Positions 50,541-63,231 of a stretch of 64,000 bases of DNA are shown one piece after another; the stretch's first letter is position 1; every line of letters starts with the position of its first letter. Position numbers and translations under genes: made by a program. This stretch comes from Haemaphysalis longicornis. Its lineage: Eukaryota; Arthropoda; Arachnida; Ixodida; Ixodidae. The stretch is taken from NCBI GenBank assembly GCA_013339765.2, contig CM023449.1:36224353-36288352 (forward strand), in the 5' to 3' direction. The notes below the pieces were generated by a model. It worked only from the letters and a program-made list of their open reading frames with translations, was not told the DNA's origin and did not search any database.

Positions 50541-51038
50541 AACTGACTGCAAAACTTTCCCTCGCTTTATGAAGCGTTTCTCACCACTGACAAACGTTGT
50601 AGTGTGCATCAAGAGTACCGTGCGGTAGCCCTTCGCGGCTCCTCCACATTCGTTTTATGCCTCCGGATGCACGGGCTTTCACACCCAGTGCACCTTCGCA
50701 GCACAACACTGACTTCACCAGTGTTAATGTCGCCGGAAGGGACGAATTCGCTTGTGGTGACGTCACTTCCAAGGTACCGTATTTGCACGATTTTAACGCG
50801 CGCCTTATTTTGTTAAAAGTAGCCTCAAAATTTGCGTGTGTGTTAATACAATCGGGCTGAAGGCGAAGTCGGCTTTCAATGTTTCCCGCTTTAGTTTAAA
50901 TGCGAACACGAGCTGAATAAGCGACTTCACGAACCACAAGGAAGTTTTGCTGCCACAGTTGCGTGCGTCAAATAAATCTTCTGACGGGCACGTGATGCCA
51001 TGTATTTTACATTGGCGCGGTAGGATCGGCGTCGAATT

Positions 51039-51560
51039 ATGTTTTTGAATTTTGATGATTTAACTTACCTGCGCTTTCCAGACGGGGGCGCGTTAAAATC
51101 GCGCAACTACGGTAATTGCAGTATACTTGATGTACCCAGCGTAGCAACTGGTGACTTGGCGTACAGCGGCGTGATAATTACGGACGCACAAACGGATCCA
51201 CGAACGCTGGTTACACTAAAATGTGCGGGTCTGTGGATATTCTCGCCTTTGGTTCATGTCTGTCATGTTAGGTCTGTAAAGTTATGGGTGTCCAATTTCT
51301 TCTTGGGTTCACGTCTTTTGCGCAGTTTCGGTTGCCGTGATGTGCTAGCCCAAGTTTCTATGATGTTGAAAGTTAGCTCTTGCTTTGAAGTTGGTATACG
51401 CTGTATTGGTAATGTACTGCATATAAAGTTGCTAAAAAGTGTTCGCAAAACTTTTGGTTTAAAATGGGATCATAAAGTAACAAAGAAAGACTACCGAAAA
51501 CCCGATTTTACAATTGAATATACAGTCCAAATTTATTTCCCGGTTTCTAGTTGCTCCTGA
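51039..51560 (+). CDS. Unrecognised 173-codon open frame
   Basis: It opens with ATG (MFLNFDDLTYLRFPDGGALK) and ends with TGA at 51560. It holds several cysteines and a hydrophobic middle but no motif I know, no clear promoter and no poly(A) signal. Other long chance frames exist in the window, so a real gene is doubtful. Confidence 0.15.
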   Translation: MFLNFDDLTYLRFPDGGALKSRNYGNCSILDVPSVATGDLAYSGVIITDAQTDPRTLVTLKCAGLWIFSPLVHVCHVRSVKLWVSNFFLGSRLLRSFGCRDVLAQVSMMLKVSSCFEVGIRCIGNVLHIKLLKSVRKTFGLKWDHKVTKKDYRKPDFTIEYTVQIYFPVSSCS

Positions 51561-51734
51561 TGGGCAGGTCGAATGTGGTTTTTGAGGGCTAAAGTGTGGC
51601 GCATATTGAAGTGCGCGGCTCATAGTTAATTCATTCCTCCCCTTACGTGCGCCAATTCATAACAACTACTGATCGCGTACACCTCTTTCTCTGCATAATC
51701 ATGGTCCGGGTGAGTAAAGCGTTATTTACCGGAG

Positions 51735-52330
51735 AGATAGAGAAATAGATAAATAAACTTTATTAACCATATAAATTTGTCCTTAGGGTGGCGTGGTGAC
51801 GGGTAGCATTAGCTGGCCGGTAACGTTGGCTGCTGTCGTCTTGACGCTTTTTTGGATGGTTATGTCTGATCTCCCTCGCGCCTGAACCCAGCGCTTGCCG
51901 TCTGGTATCTCGTGGAAAGAGTCGTTGGGGCATTCCCACACGGCGTGTTCTAGGGTGTCTGCTTTCCCCCAAGCGGGGTGGTTCGGGGAGGGTTAAACTG
52001 GGGGGTAGATCACGTACATTCTGTATCTACATGACAGGGTGTTTGTTGCACCAGTCGTTATAGCCTTTCTTTAGCATTGGTTAGCGCCTGGTTGGCTCGT
52101 GGCAGCTGGCCGCGCGAGAGGCGGTCGTGCGCCGTGATCTCCTGGTATCTCAGGAGACTGTCTCGAGCTGATATGGATCCGTGGAAGGGAACGGGGATAG
52201 GCGCAGCTCGGACGGTAAGCCCTCGAGCTTTACCTATTTGCTGCCTCGTTTGCTTCGAGACCTGTGTGGGCTGCAGTCCATATAAATTATAGCGGGCGTC
52301 GGGTGCATTTTGATTGAGAATTTGGAGTGC
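51735..52330 (-). mobile_element. 3' end of an RNase H-bearing LINE
   Basis: On the minus strand: EITAHDRLSRGQLPRANQAL, then WGKADTLEHAVWECPNDSFH (a Cys/His motif after RNase H), a Lys-rich tail and a stop at 51763. Just beyond are AATAAAGTTTATTTATC and a GATA-rich tail. 5'-truncated. Confidence 0.7.
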
Positions 52331-52379
52331 CTGGCGCGAAATGACTTTCCACTGAAGCTGCTCTGGCTGCTCTGATATG

Positions 52380-52800
52380 ACTCGACCACATAGCAGACTA
52401 AACGCCCGAGATACGAACCATACAGTGCTGACCGGCGGGACGGAACACCTGACAGCGAGTTTTACCGATCCTGCTGCCCCAGCTGCCTTTCAAATCTCCC
52501 GGGCCAACCCTAACCTTCCAGCCATGGTGAAGTTCGCAAATACAACACGGCGGGGCGCCACAGACCTGTTTACTGATGTGCACGTGTGGGATCGCGCGTG
52601 GAGCACCCAACTTCCTTGGGAGCACCGCGCGCTAACCGTGAAACAACTTTTCGATAACTTTCTTGTGTTTTCATGTCCCCCTGTGTGTTTGCGTGTTTTT
52701 TTTTGTTTTGTAATAGCGGCTGGGACACCCCTTTGGTGTCCACCCGCTACAAAGGGTCAAGCCACTACATCATGATTATCATCACCATCATCAAATAAAT
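52380..52800 (+). mobile_element. Possible LINE 3' end
   Basis: A T-rich 3' region with the inverted pair GGCTGGGACACCCCTTTGG / CACCCGCTACAAAGGG precedes an (ATC)n tail at 52772-52792. No coding motif is certain. Confidence 0.35.
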
Positions 52801-53395
52801 CCCCTATTTTAGGGTCCTTAGGTAGCAAGTTTAAGCTGATGCGTCGGAGGAGAAGAAAGAAATTTTTATTAGAGCAAGGTAGGAGGAAATGGGGTTGACA
52901 GTATCCTGTTGTGGAGGCGGAAGTGGCAACTACGTCAAGGAAGCCACCAGCTGGGAAAGTGAATGAAATCGAAGCACGATAATAACCCTGACCATGCAGA
53001 AGAATATCAGACCGAGTTGAAGCTCTCAGAACTCATGAGTGGGTAAATGAAACTTATATATTCATTTATTGGTTTTGGTATTCGGTTGACCTCTAGATTC
53101 AGTTGGATTATAATAATTGTTTGATAGTGCTTGATTCGTGCGTTGATCTTGATTGACGGGCTGTCGTTTGATTGTAAGGACTTTACTAAAATTATGCATT
53201 TGATTCGACATTTTGTCCATAGTTCACCAATGTCTCGGTTTACGCATGCGCAACTCGGTGGATGTATGTTTGAGGGACGACAGAGGAGAGTACTCTGAAT
53301 TAAGGTGGCAGGTAGAGTTTGAAGCTATTATTTGATAGCAATCGATTGCCTGGTTTATTGCCTATAGTTAACCCATTCATAACTCCCCATTACCC

Positions 53396-53637
53396 ACCCG
53401 CCGCGGTGGCTCAGTGGCTAAGGCGTTGCGCTGCTGAGCACGAGGTCGCGGGTTCGATTCCCGGCCGCGGCGGCCGCTTTTCTGATGGAGGCGAAAAGCA
53501 AGAACGCCCGTTTTTTCAAGATTCCGGCGCATGTTAAAGATACCCCGGTGGTCAAACTTAATCCGGAGCCCTCGACTACGGCGCACCTCATCGCCTGTGT
53601 AGCGTTGGCGCGTAAAACCACGCCATCAATCAATTAA
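53396..53637 (+). repeat. tRNA-head SINE, copy d
   Basis: The head is CCGCGGTGGCTCAGTGGCTA with B box GGGTTCGATTCCCG. The body is as in the other copies, with an (ATCA)n tail. No flanking duplication is evident. Confidence 0.9.
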
Positions 53638-54180
53638 ATTTGAAAAAAAAATTACTGGCTAGGCAGGGGTCAAAGATTCAGCTGCCTTGCTGGCCAGCTG
53701 AGCATACCCTGGATGGCGCCATCGTTCAAATATCAGCTTGCACTGTCTCGCACGTCCAAATCGTCCGCTATTTTCCGATAGGCGAAAATCGTTTTTATTT
53801 ATTTTCAGAATAAACAGGGAAGCGCCGTCCGAAAAATGCGACCTTCGTGTGAAGTTTTACCGTGCACAGAGCGGCGGTTGTCTCAGGAAAATTTTTGAGT
53901 GTTCCGATTATCGTCCTAGCATCCTGTGCATAAAATGGGGTAACTCGTTACAACTTCCGACGTAACTGAAGGTACAGAGTACCTGCAAATGTGTCGGTAC
54001 TATATAGCCTTTGGAGCGTAGTGCCTGCGAGAAGCAAAATCCGACACCCGGCACTCGGGTTCTTCGTGTATATAGGATTTGGGCAGCGCCTCTGCTGGCG
54101 TCCACGTTTACATCATGTCAGATGGACATCCGGGCTGACATCAGGGGATGACATCATATTGCAAAGCCCGGATTGGTTCA

Positions 54181-54231
54181 CCCCCCCCCCCCCACACACA
54201 CACGCACGCACGCACGCACGCACGCACACTT
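54181..54231. repeat. C run and (CACG)n/(CA)n microsatellite
   Basis: A 13-base C run, then CACACA and repeated ACGC units, are directly visible. Confidence 0.9.
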
Positions 54232-54239
54232 TCAGAGAA

Positions 54240-56215
54240 CTTTCAGCGGAAATTTCTGAAATCCATGTGAGGTGCGATAGCTGGATCTCCGACGAAGGCA
54301 GTAGGAACGCCGGCTCTGCTGTTTCTCCAGGCTTGCCTGCACCGATAGTGCAAGATGAGGCAATTTTTTTCTTTCCCAATTACAAATGTAAACTACCCTC
54401 TGCCGCCATTTTGTTGTTTCAGCCGAGGCAGTCCATTACTGCACAATGCGTTTATTTATGATACAAATTACGTTACAATGCTCGTGTTCTATGACGTCCA
54501 TTCATCCACTGATTTTGCATCCAGCAACAGAACGATAGCGCCCAGTTATTTCTTGGAAGCAATATCCAAACGCGTGTGTTATACCCTGAGCTAATCATTT
54601 CCCCGATTGGCTCACCACGGTTTCCGCCTTCACTTTGACGTGTTCACAATATTTCATAACCAACGCCTTTCAGCATTTCGTTGCCCATGCCGCAGCAGTA
54701 TTTTTAACAACGGCTGGGCGGCTTGATTTAATTTGAGCTTGCGCGTTTATACAATGCCATGGAGAAATCAACGCTCGTCATGAGCAATAGGAGCGCCACA
54801 CTCGAAATAAGCACGAACGCCCCTCCTGCAAAGAACCAATTAGGAGAAAACAACAGAAATCAATCATTTCAGCGTAAATAACTCAGAAAAGAATGTAAGC
54901 ACTTCCGAAGTGTGTTCAGCAGATGGCCGCCGACGGTGTGGCCCTGCAGAGATAAGAAATAAAGGGCGAAGGGGAAGGGGAGGCAAACCGAGGCGAGCGC
55001 ACGTTATTACGATATATCAACAAGTTTTACTGTTAACGCAACAGCGGCGAGCGTCAAATTGAAATTCCGCGAACAAAAGCGCTAAAAAGACAAATACAAT
55101 GACTGAGAGAGCTTTGACTTTGTTTCGCCATTCGTGCATTGGTTTTTCCTTTCGAAAATAATTCTAACAATCGAACTAACCCAGCAAATACGCATCCTCG
55201 TTTCAAGCCGAAGATTAAAAAACAAAGTGCCCGATGTTCCACAACAAGCCGGATTCGATGAGAGAAAGCGAAGACGATATTTGGCCCCGCCCAGAGCAGA
55301 AAAGCGGCAGTCTGTGCCGCCTCGTTTGTGCAAATATTTACAGCGATGATGGGGCCTTGTTGTTCCTCCTAAACGCAGCAATATATTGAGTTGCCGCGGG
55401 CGTTCAAAAAGCAAGCGGAATGCGATGAAAGCGTTGTTGATGCTCCAATGTCCATACGGCAAAAAGGCAGCGGGCTGGCGTTTCGTAACCTTCGACTCCT
55501 ACGCGGTACGTCCAATGATCGGGAAAATCGCTGAGATGTTTGAACGTGTTGTTTACAGTTCTTCCGGGAAATTCGCTTGCAGATGGCTCCATGCCTCTCC
55601 GATATACGTTTCAAGTAACTGTTTTTGGCGCGCTTTATCGGGTTTTCATTGCGATGGCGGTAGCCCAGAGGATGAAAAACTCTGAAATAAACGGAGACGC
55701 GCTGCTGTAGAATCTGAACACGGGGCCAGTAACGAAGGATGGCTGGAAGGAATATAATAAAGAAAAGAACGCCGCTGCTAAGCCCTTGTACGGAACAGCA
55801 ACGTTTGGCGAGTAAACGTGGCGCCAATAACCGTCTGCAAGCGCGCACCGCTTCTTGAATTGCCGACGTCCTTCCCGAAAATCAGCTCTGTTAGCGGACG
55901 ACCGGCTGCTTGTTTGCACACGTCGGCATTTCATTCTCCTCTTATTTTCGCTTGCTTTCAAAACGGGGAACTCGTTGCGCCGAGTTGCTTTTCTACGTCT
56001 TTTTAGTTTCTGTGCATGCGATATATACCTTTTTTTAACTAGGACGCGACGCAGATACGTCGTCAAGATGGTCCACCCGCGGGCCCGCCCTCTCTTCTTT
56101 TTTTTTTTCTGATCCATGGGAGCGAGGGACTACCCATGACTTTTAGGTAATTAAAAGGGAGAGAAAGGGATTTGTGGATGTGTGCGTGTTGGCGCTGCTC
56201 CAGTGGATCTGAAAG
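54240..56215. other. No recognised features
   Basis: Open frames of up to about 160 codons on the minus strand (55369-56117) lack domains and consistent composition. No transposon termini seen. Confidence 0.35.
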
Positions 56216-56245
56216 CGGGGGGGGGGGGGGGGGGGGGGGATCGCC

Positions 56246-56423
56246 CCGCCGGTAGCGTAGTGGTTATCGCACCAGACCGGTATTCTGGAGGTCGTGAATT
56301 CGGGTCCCACCTGGCGGGCATTTTTTCTCCGCTTTCTTTCTTTCTTTCCAAATTCTTTATCTGTTTCAATGACCTACCACAACCTCCCCTTTGCTTTCCG
56401 AGGTTTTCCTGGCTGCCAACCCT
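56246..56423 (+). repeat. Third tRNA-head SINE type
   Basis: CCGCCGGTAGCGTAGTGGTT ... GGTCGTGAATTCGGGTCCC ... CTGGCGGG has an A box, a degenerate B box and pairing acceptor arms. A TTTC-rich body and a (TA)n tract follow. It is preceded by a run of about 23 G. Confidence 0.6.
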
Positions 56424-56461
<38 letters not shown>

Positions 56462-56470
56462 ATATATATA

Positions 56471-56521
<51 letters not shown>
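56424..56521. repeat. (TA)n microsatellite
   Basis: Almost 100 bp of TA with two phase breaks, directly visible. Confidence 0.95.
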
Positions 56522-56524
<3 letters not shown>

Positions 56525-56525
<1 letters not shown>

Positions 56526-56755
56526 TAATTAGGTATAATGTACAATTAGGGCAACAGAGTGGATAATAAGAGATGGTTATAGAAAAAAGGGGAAGGCCAA
56601 TAACACGATCGATGGGGGGATGAAATCCGGAACTTCGGGGTAAACTGTGGGCTCGAGAAGCGCAGGACAGGAACGGTTGGAAGTCAATGGGAGAGGTCTT
56701 CGTCTTGCAGTGGACCTGATCAGGCTGATGGTGGTGATGATGTTTATGATAGTTC
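56525..56755 (+). mobile_element. RTE-type LINE 3' end, second copy
   Basis: The frame fragments GNGWKSMGEVFVLQWT and the GATGGTGGTGATGATG tail parallel the RTE end at 22.8-22.96 kb. Heavily truncated. Confidence 0.65.
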
Positions 56756-57509
56756 ATTCACCCACTCACTGCACAACAATCACTAGTTTCCTTTTGTCGT
56801 TTTTTTTCTCATTTTCGCCAGAACCTTACAAGAAACCTTCGTACTAAAGAAACCATGTCTCCTAGTGACGCTCGTTGCGGCCAACGAAGAGAACATGCAG
56901 TTCTCTCACGCGACCGACATGCAGCAGTCATCCTAAAGTACTCCAAGTGCGGCTTTCTGACACCTCAGTTTGTCAGGACCAAAGTAAAAATGTCAGCGAT
57001 AAAGAGCCGCCCCGCATATCCCGGGTATACGTGACAGAAATGCGCTCTTAGCCCTGATGAGCCGCACACAGTAGCGACGGCGGGATACGGCACCTTTTTG
57101 CCCAGGGGGTGACGAGTGGCAGAACCACGTGAAAGCGCTCCTTATGATCTTATGATGGCACGGCGAGGAAGCCAGGGAAGCAACCCAATTATCCCTTCTC
57201 TGTTTGCAGGAGAAGCAGGCAGACAAGTAAGCAGTTAAGCCTAACGGCAAGGAAGAAGAAAAGGCGTATCAGATTGCTGAGGCACCAAATTCGATTTTTC
57301 GAGAAAGTTAATTGCGATTTTCCGAGAAGAGGAAGAGTGACGGAGAGTAGGATCGTGACGTTACAACGACTTCGGGAGTTTCGAACAAAAGGATGACCAC
57401 AAACAAAAGAGCGCAACACCAAGAACTGCTAGCTAAAAAGATAAAAAGCTCAGAGAACCGTTGAGCATGTATTTTCTTGCACAGAGCAGAAACCGCCCAG
57501 TTTTCAGAC

Positions 57510-57762
57510 GATAGCCTTTCTTGGGCTATTTAAACACAGAAATTTTGGTCTGTCTGTCTGTCTGTTTGTCTGTCTCTGTCTGCCTGTGGCTCCATCAGCC
57601 ACCCGGCCAAAGTGAAACGGAGTCTATGCGATAGTCTTATATGCTCACAACAAAACCTAAACGTCTGAGTCCGGTGTCAGTGTTCATACTTGTCAACGTT
57701 GTTGAACAAGAACCAGACATTACGCAAATATAAGGCAGAAAATCAACACATAAGTGATAATT
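57510..57762 (+). repeat. Dispersed repeat with (CTGT)n core, copy 2
   Basis: It matches the reverse strand of 16415-16632, including GATAGCCTTTCTTGGGCTAT, AAATTTTGGTCTGTCTG, GAACAAGAACCAGACATTA and GGCAGAAAATCAACACA. Confidence 0.65.
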
Positions 57763-58204
57763 ACACACAGACAAAATAAAGGGCTATAAAGTAAAATAAA
57801 AGCCCAACCCGTACCACATACGTATCACGAGTGACGCCAATTAAAAATAAACAAACTGGACCGAAGTCAAAAAGCGTTTTTAAGAGACAGGAAAAGAAGA
57901 AAAAGAAGAAAGAAGAGAGATCTATCACGCCAAACCAAGCCAAGGGAGGGGAGGCAATCAGCGGTATTTTTTAAACGAATATGTGAAAGCTACAGTGTTC
58001 CTTTACACAAAAAATTTATAGATGCCTGATTTTTGCGATAGCAAACAAAAATACTACATCAACGGGATAATACCGTCGCCTTGTTGTTAGCAGCGCTACC
58101 TCCTGCCGGCACTAAAGAAATACCACGGCAATACCAACTAAAGGTTCCACTAGATGGGGTCTACGTGCCGCTTGGAACGCTCGTGGAGTAGGGCAACATG
58201 GTTC

Positions 58205-58445
58205 TATAAACGTTGTAGTAGGGTGCCTCGATTCCTGCGCGCCTCCGCCTTACGGCAGCGCTGCAGCTGCATCAAGGCACCCGACTTGGAGCAGTGGAAT
58301 GCGCTAAATTTAAACTGACTTAAGCAAACCTCTGGCGTGTTATCTTGGGAGGAACGAGACGGGAGAGGAACAGCATGAGAGGTGAGCGGGGAAAGGGAAG
58401 GGGGGCATTTAAATGGCAGGGGCGCCAGTCGACTATCGTCTTTCA
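58205..58445 (-). repeat. Dispersed repeat, copy 2 (partner of 15560-15815)
   Basis: The reverse strand shares AAGACGATAGTC, CATGCTGTTCCT, CCTCCCAAGATAA and ATTCCACTGCTCCA with the first copy, with moderate divergence. Confidence 0.6.
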
Positions 58446-58449
58446 CCGA

Positions 58450-59250
58450 CATTTGCAACGAAAGAAGAATATACGCGTCTGTTTTTTTTTTCCACTCCTC
58501 TGGTTCCTCTGGTCTTACTTTCAGTATACTTTCCGCATCATAAATACCAATGTCTGCACACACAACGGGGAGCGCCTAGATGTAATCCGGATGCACCTCA
58601 AGGCGGGTACACTGCGCCTTGGTCGCACGCCAAGCGAAGTTGTCATCAATGCCGAAAGGAAGCAATCTAGAACCTCTTTGCATTTTTTCTTATTCCGTTT
58701 TCGGGCCCCTAAGGATTAAACTCGAGATGCAAGAACAGGCTTGAACAGAAAAAGGTGTTCCGAGCAAAGCAGCCTTGGCAAGCGTTGGTAATACTTATCT
58801 CTCAGAGTGCCTTTTTATTGAAGCTAATCCAAGCGGCGAACAGCCCCACCTACAGTGCGACAGCAGGCCTCAGTTGACTTCTATAGTTTGTCCACTTATT
58901 TCTAAGCAATTTCTTTCCGTCTTAATACTCTGTACCCTAAGGTTTCCCATTTCAGCCTATGGAGCAATGCCGTAGCCTTGTCAGCCTCTATTAATACCTA
59001 AGCAACTAAAGGCGGTAAGGATCTTAAAGCCGATCTCCTCAGCACGACTCCAGAGAATACTGAAGCACTTTTGAAAGAAAATTGATTGTGGAGCCTTTTG
59101 CGGTAGTTTCTGGGTAAACAATACCGGCAGGAAGCGTATCGGTCGCAAAAAATAATTTCTCTCAGGGCCAAGTAAAATACTCCATTGCTGGTATCCCACT
59201 CTTCTTTCATTCCCATCCTTTCCTGATTATTTCCTTGCCCTTGTAATTTC
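58450..59250. other. No recognised features
   Basis: No supported coding exon or repeat boundary. Confidence 0.35.
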
Positions 59251-59251
59251 A

Positions 59252-59369
<118 letters not shown>

Positions 59370-60039
59370 CCTTATAGCTTTTTCGTGTCGTTAGGGAGAC
59401 TCACATTACGATTCAATTTTGGTCTTTATTGACGCCATGGCAAACTCGACCTAGGCGCGTTGCTAGAGGCATTTGAATGAGTAAAAGCTTGAGCCGAATA
59501 CTTTGAAGAAAGAACTGTAATCCAGCTTGCCCCTTCCTTGTTTTGGGCATATTAGGAAAAATCGTGTTCGATTCTTCTTTCACAGGAATCGGTAAAACAC
59601 GAAAGTGAGATGTGCCCTCACAGTCGCATTTGAATGTTTATTGTGCATCGATATGATCTTGCACATCGCTATTTACATGTCGTCGTTATGGCACCGTTAG
59701 ACGCATCAACATTGGACACTCGATTATATGCGCCCTAGCACATTGACTTCATAACGCGAAGTCTGGTTCTGACCACAGGAAGCTTTTTTTTTTTGTTTTT
59801 GGAACAGCATCACCGGCTGCAACAATACAAGTGAGTCAATACCAGCTTTGCGTGAAAAAAAAATGCAATACAAAATCGTGAACATAAATGCGGTCATGAG
59901 GAACCAAAGTAGTTTTCAATTGTGGCCTTAACTGAATGGACGTAGATCATAATAGGTAGGCGATTCTATTTGTTAGCTTTTTTGGAATGACGGAGGGAAA
60001 AAAAATAGGTTAGTGTCACCGTACGAAATGTATACTTCA

Positions 60040-61768
60040 TCACGGTGGTCAAATCAGGATTCACAGGCCAATTCACAAAGGAGGTGGCGATGACCAGTTG
60101 TCCAATTACAGGCCAATCTGTGTGTTGACTGTCTTTTCAAAAATATTTGAAGATGTAATACATAATAGACTAACAAACTTTTTCAACATACACAAGGTCA
60201 TTTCACCGTATCAGTACGGCTTTCAAAAAAAAAAGTCAACGCAGGAAGCTCTGCTTAATATTAAAGACAGTATAATAGAAAATATAGAGGAAAAAGAAAT
60301 TTACACTCGGGTTATTCGTGGACCTACAAAAAGCATTTGACTCTATCAATCATGAAATATTGCTAATAAAACTAAAAAAATTAGGAATACGCGGAATAGC
60401 GGTTGACCTATTAAGGAGCTATTTAAGTAATAGGGAGCAATTTGTTGATTTTAATGGTATTTCATCGGAGTTGTTGGCAATAGAACACGGTGTTCCGAAA
60501 GGGTCAAAGCTGGGACCGTTGTTATTCTTATTATATGTGAATGATATTCCAAACATACCTTGTACACCCCAGATAGCCATGTACGCAGATGACACGAACA
60601 TATTTTTCTCCGGTAGCAGTATAAGAGAACTCCAGTATGAAGTAAATAGATATTTAGAAATGTTGTCAAAGTGGTTGCACGAAAATAACTTACAGCTAAA
60701 CGCATCGAAGACTGCCTATATCATTTTTAGACCAATTAATAAGAAGATAGATCAAGGCATTCATATTGAATATCGGGGCAATATGATCAACCAAGTCAAA
60801 GAACAGAAGTTCTTAGGAGTGTGGTTTCATGAAGAATTATCTTGGCATCCTCATATAGAACACTAAGGCAATAAAATTTCAAAAAATATTGGCGTTCTCT
60901 ACAGATTGAGATACTTAATACCGCTTTGGTTGAAAACGCAGCTTTATAACACTCTTGTCTATTCTAGGCTTTGCTACGGGATATTAGCGTGGGGAACAAC
61001 AAACAAAACAAATTACAAACGGCTGATCGTCTTACAGAAAAGAGTTCTCCGTCTATTTGCCAATTTTCACGGGCACTATGCCGACTTGAGAACGGGTCCA
61101 CTATTTGTTCAGTATAGTATGCTTAAGGCTGACCAAATTTATTATATGAAGCTTTTACAAGCTATACACAAAGAAAATCTTCATGGCAAACACAACGGCA
61201 ATAGCAGTACATACCCTCTTAGGTGTGCCAAAATACATACACCGAAACTGCGAACAAACTACGGCAGGCAGTCTTCTCTTTTTCAACGCACCGACATACT
61301 CAACAAAGTTGGAGACCACATTGATTTCAAATGCAGTAGAAACATATTTAAAACACAGGCGAAAGAATACCTCTTAAATCAGAATATCTGCTTCAATGGC
61401 TAGAGCTGTGGATGTCGTCTCGACCTGTTTAATACGCAGGTTTTGTAGTTGTGTCTATCTTTAAAACTCAATCATAGTTCTACTCTGATTGTCCACTTGT
61501 ATTTTGTTTTACTTTACTGTTTTGTACTCTAATGTACGTTACTGTACCTGTCTCATATTGTTCTGTAATATCTTGTGCTCTACATGTTGTTTGTATTTTT
61601 TGTAACTCACATTAGAATTTCTAGCTTGTTTGATTCTGCCTCATCATTGTACTGTACCAAAGGGGGCTGGGGCCTCTGTCAGGCTTTGTAGCCTTTAGTC
61701 CCAGCCTGCCTCCTCGTACGTCTGAGGAAATAAAAATGTTTTGTTTGTTTGTTTGTTTGTTTGTTTGT
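60040..61768 (+). mobile_element. 5'-truncated LINE with (TTTG)n tail
   Basis: Reverse-transcriptase motifs appear in order: KGGGDDQLSNYRPICVL (60077-60127), FVDLQKAFDSINHEILL (about 60314), GVPKGSKLGPLLFLLYVNDI (60490-60549) and YADDTNIF (60582). Next come LNASKT (60699), FLGVWF (60811) and a C-terminal part with PLWLKTQLYNTLVYSRLCYG (60921). A frameshift near 60300 and a stop at 60864-60866 disable it. The 3' UTR carries AATAAA before a TTTG tail (61739-61768). The short microsatellite tail fits CR1/L2-type LINEs. Confidence 0.85.
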
Positions 61769-61769
61769 A

Positions 61770-62825
61770 ATTATACGAGTTAGCGTTGGCTGCAAAACCA
61801 CAGAAGGTCTAAACGATACAGCGACCGAGTGGCCGAACAACATACAGACACCGATTTTGGTTCCTCCAGAAGCGCGGCACGCAACAGTAAAAGCGTCTTG
61901 TTGCTATTGGCCCTGTTCCGTCTGGAGATGCATGACCGGCCCGGCGACGGCTTTGTGTTGCTACATTCTATAAAGAGTACGTAAACCCTCGCGATGTCTC
62001 CCGGCCGCCACTTTACGGCACGACATAAAAGTTAAGGGATACTAGTCTAGCCGCAGCGTTTACCATTTAGAACACTATTTCCTTTCGGAAAGCTCGAAAG
62101 CATGCAAGCGGCAAGAGGAAGCCGGCGGCTGCTTTTTGAAAGGCGGTATGGCATATTTTTACGGCTCCCCGATGTAAAATGCCCACGAAACTGCACCCCT
62201 GGGCAGTCACGGAAAGGGGTGGTAAAATTTCGCGTAGCGTCCTCGATCGCGCCTGCTTAGAGTGCAAGGCATTACGGGGACAAGGCCCTCTATTTTTATA
62301 GTAAGCGTTCATTGCACATAGCGTTATATGCAATTGCAAAGTGCTCGGAATCGTGGAAAGCTTGTCTTCAGCTGATTGGATATCGACGCCTGCTTGTAGG
62401 CCTGCATTTGATGTCTGGTTACCGCGGGATAGTGGGTTCGCTACAATTTCAGCTTAGACTCGCATGGTCCGAGGATTTCGGGGATTCTTTAGGGTCGTAT
62501 CAAACCTACGAGATGGATTATTTTACATACCCCGTTTAGCATGCGACGTTCACTTCGGGCGAATTTGGAACTTGCATGACGCATTTCTGGGCCGGCCGAA
62601 GAAGTGTTACCCACAGCTTCGAATTGAATGCTGTTCTTGAAAAATCTAGAGCAAGAGCACACGAAAAGACGATGGCTAGTGCCGCCTTCACTCGCCTTCC
62701 TTCCTGTTTTTCGCGTTCTCTTACGCTACATATTTTAGGGCGAAAATATTTCAACTCTCCTAGCTGTGACTACTACTGCTTTGCTATCGACCTCGACTTA
62801 GTTGACTGCAGTGTCGCAGCTGGTT
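61770..62825. other. No recognised features
   Basis: Mixed-composition sequence; no domain or repeat end recognised. Confidence 0.35.
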
Positions 62826-62882
62826 GTTTTAGGGGCGAAGCTCCTAAAGCCGTGGGTCTGTCCATCCCTTGTGTCTCGTGGT

Positions 62883-63002
62883 ACGTGACCGCCTAGTTCG
62901 ATGACTCACTCGCAGGTGGCGCTACGTGACCGCCTAGTTCGATGACTCACTCACAGGTGGCGCTATGTGACCTAGTTCGATGACTCACTTGCAGGTGGCG
63001 CT
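62883..63002 (+). promoter_or_regulatory. Three 38-41 bp tandem units, each with an AP-1 site
   Basis: Units start at 62883, 62924 and 62965. Each contains CTAGTTCGATGACTCACT and CAGGTGGCGCT. TGACTCA, the AP-1 consensus, is at 62902, 62943 and 62981. Confidence 0.8.
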
Positions 63003-63010
63003 GGTGTGAG

Positions 63011-63029
63011 TGACGTCATGATGACGTCA
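63011..63029 (+). promoter_or_regulatory. Two CRE sites in a perfect palindrome
   Basis: TGACGTCA at 63011-63018 and 63022-63029 lie within the palindrome GTGACGTCATGATGACGTCAC (centre near 63020). CRE is the CREB/ATF bZIP site. Confidence 0.8.
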
Positions 63030-63047
63030 CTCGCACGTGACTGACAC

Positions 63048-63055
63048 TATAAAAG
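63048..63055 (+). promoter_or_regulatory. TATA box TATAAAAG
   Basis: A consensus TATA box 18 bp after the second CRE and 45 bp before the ATG at 63100, so initiation would fall near 63078. Confidence 0.65.
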
Positions 63056-63099
63056 GCAATCGCTGTTGACGCGCTTCCTCTTTCGCAACGAGTCACCGG

Positions 63100-63231
63100 A
63101 TGGAGGAGGTGGTTGTTGACAAGGCTGCGGAGCGGAGGGCGCGCAGGGCGGCGGCAGCGCGCGCTCGCCGACAGGATCCCGCCGTGCGTGAACGAGAGGC
63201 CGAAGCATCTCGTCTAGAAAGTCGCGCTTAA
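63100..63231 (+). CDS. Short Arg/Ala/Glu-rich repeat protein, truncated
   Basis: The 43-codon frame MEEVVVDKAAERRARRAA ... DPAVREREAEASRLESRA ends at TAA (63229-63231). The REA(A/E)-type helices resemble repeat-encoded proteins I associate with many tick loci. Reading past about 63210 enters the inverted partner copy, so the natural C-terminus is lost. It lies directly behind the TATA box. Function unknown. Confidence 0.45.
   Translation: MEEVVVDKAAERRARRAAAARARRQDPAVREREAEASRLESRA

Noticed and set aside
51039..51560. A 173-codon frame as a confident gene
   Set aside because: No motif, promoter or poly(A) signal; comparable chance frames occur elsewhere, so it is listed only at low confidence.
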